Source: a virus
Virus record (IMG/VR): IMGVR_UViG_3300010371_000056
Coordinates: 1-42,720 of that record
DNA: 42,720 nucleotides
Reading direction: 5' to 3' (one strand)
In this document: positions 38,877 to 42,720 of the stretch, in pieces
How the letters are laid out: every line of letters begins with the position of its first letter
Numbering within the stretch: the first letter of the stretch is position 1
The notes under the pieces: generated by a model
Told to the model about the DNA's origin: nothing
What the model saw: only the letters and a program-made list of their open reading frames with translations
The model's database searches: none
Position numbers and translations under genes: made by a program

Positions 38877-41441
38877 ATGCATCGCCGGGACTTCATCGGC
38901 TCGCTGATCGCCGCCGCAGTGAGCGCTGCTGCGCGGGCCAATATCGGCGGCTTGCGCGGTGTGGGTCGTTTGGGCTCGATTGGCGGCAGCGCTCCAACAG
39001 ATAACTTCGCCGTCCGGGCAGGCGCGCCGATGGTCGTATGGGCGCACAACTTCGAGAGCGCAAGCGAGGTAAATCAATGGCGATGGGTTGGCGGTCAAAT
39101 GTCGCCAAACCCATCAGGCAGCCAGGCGCAGTGGGCCTCCGATTCTACTGGGAACTTCCTGCGCATTACGGTCCCGACAGGCGGAAATACTTCAGATGGC
39201 TGGATCAGGCCCATGGGGGCATTCGCGGCAGGTCAACCAGTTGGAACCTCCGGAGGCAATGGCAACGGACTCACGACCGATGATCCTGCCGCGAACGGCA
39301 CCGTGCGCAAGGTCGTATGGAATTCCTCCAACACAGCGGAAGCATACAACTATCGACAATCGTACTTCACCAACCCGGTAATCCAAGTGGCATACCCCTA
39401 CTGGCCATCAATAGGGGATACCGGTGTTTATGACGGAACTGAGTTCTGGCTCCAGGTCAAGGTTCGGATCTCCTCAAGTCGATGGAATACAGGCAATCCG
39501 GGCGGTAAGCTCATTTTTGTCGATGTCACGGCGCAACTCTCCGACCTTCAAGAGGTCGTTGTCCGCTCCGTGAATAATACCGGCTCTGGTACGGTCGTTG
39601 GATATGACTTTTATCAGACTAACCCTCTTCTCATGTATACAAGCCGAGGAAGTTATAACAACTCGACAATTGATGCTACGCAGGGTGGTGGTGACGGCGC
39701 ATTCTCTTCCGGAACCTCCCTTGAGCCCGGCGGCCCTTACGCCACAAGCTGCACATATGGCGGCGCGGATACGGCTGGTAACTGCTGGGAGTTTCCTTCC
39801 GGAGAATGGACAACGCTTCTTTTCCACATGATTCCAGGACAGGATACCTCCAGCTATACAGGAACTCCGCCGGCGGGTAATACTTCGGGATGGCCATTTC
39901 ACGACACAACGATTGAAGTGTGGAAATGTGATGTCGGAGACGTGGGATATACGAAAATCTTCGAGCAATTTTCGCTCGCCTGGTTCTATGACACAGCCCC
40001 GCAGTCCGGGACCAACGGGCCTACGGGGCAATGGCATGCCCCAGCATTTAACGAGGTCTCTTTCAGTGCCTACATGAACGGCGTCAACTCTTCCATCGGA
40101 TGGACGCAGGATTTCTCCGAGGCAATTTTTTCGAAGGACTATATCGCGCCGCCAGGGCAGACCGCACCGACCTGGTGGACCTCTGCTACAGACGGTCAAT
40201 GGACAGCTATTGCCGGTGGTGGCGGTTTCGGATCGAATTATCAAAATGGCAACCGACTGAGTGATGTCGCGCCATCTCCGCCCGTAACAGATTCCGGCAC
40301 AGGGCAGTCTTCGATCATCGAGACATGGTCCGGTGGCACTGTTGATTACGTAAACGCTCGATATTTTCTGGTGGCTAACGGCGGCCATGGGGATTACGCC
40401 GGTAATGAAGGCTACGTCCTCAATCTTAGGACTGCGACCCCCTCGTGGCAGCGCTTCATAGATCCTACGCCTAACGGGTCCATTACCTATAATGATTCCC
40501 CAGGTGCTTCATTCGCAAAGAATTCGGATGGACGCGCTCGTTCGATGCATACCTCGGCGTTTCAGTGCTACGGGGATTACCAGATTTGGTACCCATACTG
40601 CAACTCCTACAGTTCTCCATCTGGCGGTTCTACCCCATATGTAGCTTCGTTCAATACTCTTAACTCAGGAGTCGCGGCGGCGCTTGCCGACAATACGACT
40701 CTCGCTTGGGATGGAACGGTCGGACCGTGGCAGTTCTGGGGCATCATACCGGGAAACTCAGGCATCGATGGAGATGGCTCTACGGGCGCCGCATCCTTTG
40801 GGTGCTCTTGCTTCGACCGTTGGGGACATCGTGTCTACGGCTTCGGCGGCCTCGGATTTGACCGCACTAATACCTACGTCTGGTATATCAACACGCTGGG
40901 TGATGCCGCCGGGACAGGAAATTCGTACCTGCTTAATAGCGGAAACCCTTATGCAGACTTCCGTTGGGCCGTCTGCGTCTTTGATCTTCGTATCATCGTA
41001 GCAGCTGATGGCTCGAACGGACGACTTGTCGTGTTCGACTTAAACAATGTTGGAGGCTCCGGCTGGTATACGGTACCGACTGTGTCAGGGACAGGCTATT
41101 ACGGAGGCGGAGTTAGCGGTCCGTTCCCTGGAGCATTCTATATTCCCAAGACTCGGCAGATTGCTGTCGGAGATCCGCCAAATATCGGGAACAAGGTTTA
41201 CGCTCTTAACGTGCCGACGACTGCGGACGCGTATGGACGCACGATCTACAATCCGTCCGGCGTCTGGACATGGACAAATTCCACTCCCGGGGGCGTCACG
41301 CTTACATTTCCGAACGACACAAAGCCGTATAACCGCTTCAACGGCATCGAAGATATGGGAGATGGTAGGAGCGCGCTCGTCTATGTTGGTGGCGTGAATG
41401 CGCCGACCTATGTATACAAGATTCCTGCGGCGGGCCTATGA
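38877..41441 (+). CDS. Spike-like protein with Tat-type signal and Kelch-like propeller
   Basis: An 854-aa protein, ATG 38877 directly after the previous stop. N-terminus MHRRDFIGSLIAAAVSAAAR has a twin-arginine pattern (RRDFIG) and hydrophobic core as in Tat signals. Residues about 50-430 look like a jelly-roll/LamG-type or polysaccharide-lyase-like beta domain (WAHNFESASEVNQWRWVGG; EFWLQVKVRISSSRW). Residues about 440-854 show propeller/Kelch-like blades (NGGHGDYAGNEGYVLNLR, GHRVYGFGGLG, RLVVFDLNN), similar to exported bacterial galactose-oxidase-like proteins. A receptor- or glycan-binding spike is likely. Enzyme activity cannot be read from the sequence. Confidence 0.6.
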   Translation: MHRRDFIGSLIAAAVSAAARANIGGLRGVGRLGSIGGSAPTDNFAVRAGAPMVVWAHNFESASEVNQWRWVGGQMSPNPSGSQAQWASDSTGNFLRITVPTGGNTSDGWIRPMGAFAAGQPVGTSGGNGNGLTTDDPAANGTVRKVVWNSSNTAEAYNYRQSYFTNPVIQVAYPYWPSIGDTGVYDGTEFWLQVKVRISSSRWNTGNPGGKLIFVDVTAQLSDLQEVVVRSVNNTGSGTVVGYDFYQTNPLLMYTSRGSYNNSTIDATQGGGDGAFSSGTSLEPGGPYATSCTYGGADTAGNCWEFPSGEWTTLLFHMIPGQDTSSYTGTPPAGNTSGWPFHDTTIEVWKCDVGDVGYTKIFEQFSLAWFYDTAPQSGTNGPTGQWHAPAFNEVSFSAYMNGVNSSIGWTQDFSEAIFSKDYIAPPGQTAPTWWTSATDGQWTAIAGGGGFGSNYQNGNRLSDVAPSPPVTDSGTGQSSIIETWSGGTVDYVNARYFLVANGGHGDYAGNEGYVLNLRTATPSWQRFIDPTPNGSITYNDSPGASFAKNSDGRARSMHTSAFQCYGDYQIWYPYCNSYSSPSGGSTPYVASFNTLNSGVAAALADNTTLAWDGTVGPWQFWGIIPGNSGIDGDGSTGAASFGCSCFDRWGHRVYGFGGLGFDRTNTYVWYINTLGDAAGTGNSYLLNSGNPYADFRWAVCVFDLRIIVAADGSNGRLVVFDLNNVGGSGWYTVPTVSGTGYYGGGVSGPFPGAFYIPKTRQIAVGDPPNIGNKVYALNVPTTADAYGRTIYNPSGVWTWTNSTPGGVTLTFPNDTKPYNRFNGIEDMGDGRSALVYVGGVNAPTYVYKIPAAGL

Positions 41442-42370
41442 AACGAGTAGCAACTATTTTCGCTGCGATCATCCTGTGCGTGTCTGCCACGTCATCATGG
41501 GCAGCTATCTCCTTAGTGCAGAAGCTCCCTTCTATTGTCATATCCGGAAACGTCACTTCGGCACAATCCGCAGCGCTGACTGCAAATCCTACTATCGGGA
41601 ACACGCTAACCGTTACTGGAGCGACTTTCAGCGTTTCCAGTGTTAGCGCGGTTACGGTTTCAGACACCGCGGGAAACACTTGGACAGTTGATGAGTTTAG
41701 ACAATTCAATCCAACCGCTGGAAACTTCATACAAAGCTTCATCGCCCGGGCTCCGATTACGGTTACTGGGTCCAGTTTCAAGATTACGGTATCGACCGGC
41801 ATCGCCAATTCCCAAATATCATTTCAAGTAAGTGAGTGGAGCGGCGGTGCGTTGACCTTGGATAATAGCGCGTCAAATGACGAGGGTCAGGGCACGACCG
41901 CAACGGGGGTGTTAGGAAGTGCCTTAAGCACGAGTGGAGAACTTCTGCTCGGTTCTTTTGCGGCAGGCGGCTCGAAAACGTCTATGGGAGTATCCACGCC
42001 GGCTGCGATTACCGGACCTGCGCTGACGACGGCCGCGACTTCCTTGGGCGTAAGTCAGGACGATTCGACAATCATCGGCGCGGAATATACCTACGCAATT
42101 GCTTCTTCAACCAGCGCGCCGACATTCACGTGGACATACACGTCAGATACAGGGGGCTCGTTTGTGTCCTACGTGGGCACCATCGCCACCTACAAGGCTA
42201 GCGGTGGCGGGAGTTCCTGCACGAATTCAGGCATTACCTCATCAGGCACCATCGCGGTACCCAATGGGACGAGTGGCTCATATCAGGGGAAGAGTGGAGC
42301 GTTCGTGACGCCCGACTGCGGGTCGGTGCAGTACAAACAGCCGGCCGTTGGTAACTTTGGCGTCAACTGA
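41438..42370 (+). CDS. Exported beta-rich spike-like protein
   Basis: A 310-aa protein, ATG overlapping the previous stop. Signal peptide MKRVATIFAAIILCVSATSS then WA before AISLVQ. The mature part is S/T/G-rich beta sandwich (VTVSDTAGNTWTVDEFRQF; SFQVSEWSGGALTLDNSAS; GELLLGSFAAGGSKTSM), a pattern of repeat adhesins, and ends in a short C-terminal domain with a cysteine pair. It is the third consecutive exported large gene and the last of the virion module. No enzyme motif seen. Confidence 0.62.
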   Translation: MKRVATIFAAIILCVSATSSWAAISLVQKLPSIVISGNVTSAQSAALTANPTIGNTLTVTGATFSVSSVSAVTVSDTAGNTWTVDEFRQFNPTAGNFIQSFIARAPITVTGSSFKITVSTGIANSQISFQVSEWSGGALTLDNSASNDEGQGTTATGVLGSALSTSGELLLGSFAAGGSKTSMGVSTPAAITGPALTTAATSLGVSQDDSTIIGAEYTYAIASSTSAPTFTWTYTSDTGGSFVSYVGTIATYKASGGGSSCTNSGITSSGTIAVPNGTSGSYQGKSGAFVTPDCGSVQYKQPAVGNFGVN

Positions 42371-42662
42371 CAGCTCGCCAGCATCCTCTGCCCAACCAAA
42401 CCTAGGCCATAGTCTCGCGCGCAGAATCGAAGCAGCGCTCGGCCTGGAGAGGGGCTGGATGGACAAAGAACATGTACAGGGGACGGCCCACGCGGCCGGC
42501 AATCAGGGGCTGTCATCGCGCACGCTTGAGCTTGCCCGCCGGATCGACACGTTGCCGCAGTCGGCTCAGGATCACATCGAGCGCATGGTTGAGTCGATCG
42601 CAGGCCTTGTGAGTGATGACCATCCTCCAAGACCGCGGGGACGGCGCCGGCGGTCCGGATGA
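42348..42662 (+). pseudogene. C-terminal part of a phage repressor-like (XRE) protein
   Basis: Open frame of 104 codons from TTG 42348. NLGHSLARRIEAALGLERGW followed by MDKEH is the end of the XRE/CI-like helix-turn-helix domain in many phage repressors (G...ARRIE.ALGL..GWMD..H). The preceding helices that should contact DNA are missing, their place being taken by the end of the upstream spike gene. The C-terminus is short and basic (RPRGRRRRSG), without a LexA-like peptidase. A product might start at ATG 42459 (GGAG upstream). Probably a remnant, or a gene restarted after a deletion. Confidence 0.55.
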
Positions 42663-42720
42663 GTTACCAGAGCTACGTTTTCTCAAGAGGTATGCGTTGG
42701 TAATAGGGAATTGAGGCTGC

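Noticed and set aside
1-42720. tRNA, rRNA, integrase and insertion sequence genes
   Set aside because: Looked for in both strands by eye; no cloverleaf, no recombinase motif (R-HxxR-Y or serine type) and no transposase pattern was recognised. A covariance or profile search would be needed to exclude them.

Overview
The window reads as most of the genome of a short-tailed (podovirus-type) bacteriophage or prophage. The evidence is a one-directional, tightly overlapping gene string that holds small and large terminase, portal, GroES-like protein, scaffold, decoration protein, HK97-type capsid, P22-like tail accessory proteins, two large ejection-type proteins and fibre/spike genes. No tape-measure, sheath or tail-tube gene was seen. 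The high G+C content, Sec and Tat-like signal peptides, ATGA/GTGA coupled starts and strong Shine-Dalgarno sequences suggest a Gram-negative, probably pseudomonadotal host (inference). No integrase, tRNA gene, rRNA gene, CRISPR array or insertion sequence was recognised. The first gene is cut by the window edge, so the genome continues beyond it.

Layout. (1) 1-4909, early/DNA module: small zinc-ribbon and HTH proteins, a ParB-domain protein, an SF2 helicase and a RusA-type resolvase. (2) 4906-7247, probable lysis/accessory module: a GIRNNNPGN-type protein, a holin-like membrane protein, and two successive papain-fold proteins (one C39/C1-like, one permuted NlpC/P60-like). (3) 7244-8260, small genes and a regulatory stretch with inverted repeats and tandem 11-bp palindromes. 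(4) 8261-11218, packaging: terminase small and large subunits plus small proteins. (5) 11326-16804, portal to scaffold, with a GroES-like cochaperonin. (6) 16931-19434, decoration and major capsid proteins, closed by an intrinsic terminator at 19469-19501. (7) 19513-29111, connector/tail accessory genes, interrupted by two exported fibre-like genes and a virion-type protein that carries an inserted Nudix domain. (8) 29114-35662, ejection proteins and small membrane/virion proteins, with a possible minus-strand membrane gene in between. (9) 35799-42370, three large exported fibre/spike proteins. (10) 42348-42662, the C-terminal part of a phage repressor-like protein.

The most interesting observation is a three-copy regulatory element upstream of the portal, capsid and fibre operons (about 11210-11318, 16805-16921, 35672-35790). 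Each copy has a sigma70-like promoter, then a hairpin at or near the predicted 5' end, then a second hairpin enclosed by GGTC/GACC with exactly 23 nt between them. In each copy CTCC can pair with the GGAG ribosome-binding site just before the start codon. Stem sequences differ between copies but pairing is kept, and the five-nt hairpin loops share the pattern Y-M-G-G-Y. This looks like a phage-encoded structured leader family coordinating virion gene expression. Other notable points are the Nudix domain inserted in a structural protein, a cluster of virion-type proteins with Sec or Tat-like signal peptides and paired cysteines, a near-parS site, and an antisense transmembrane ORF.
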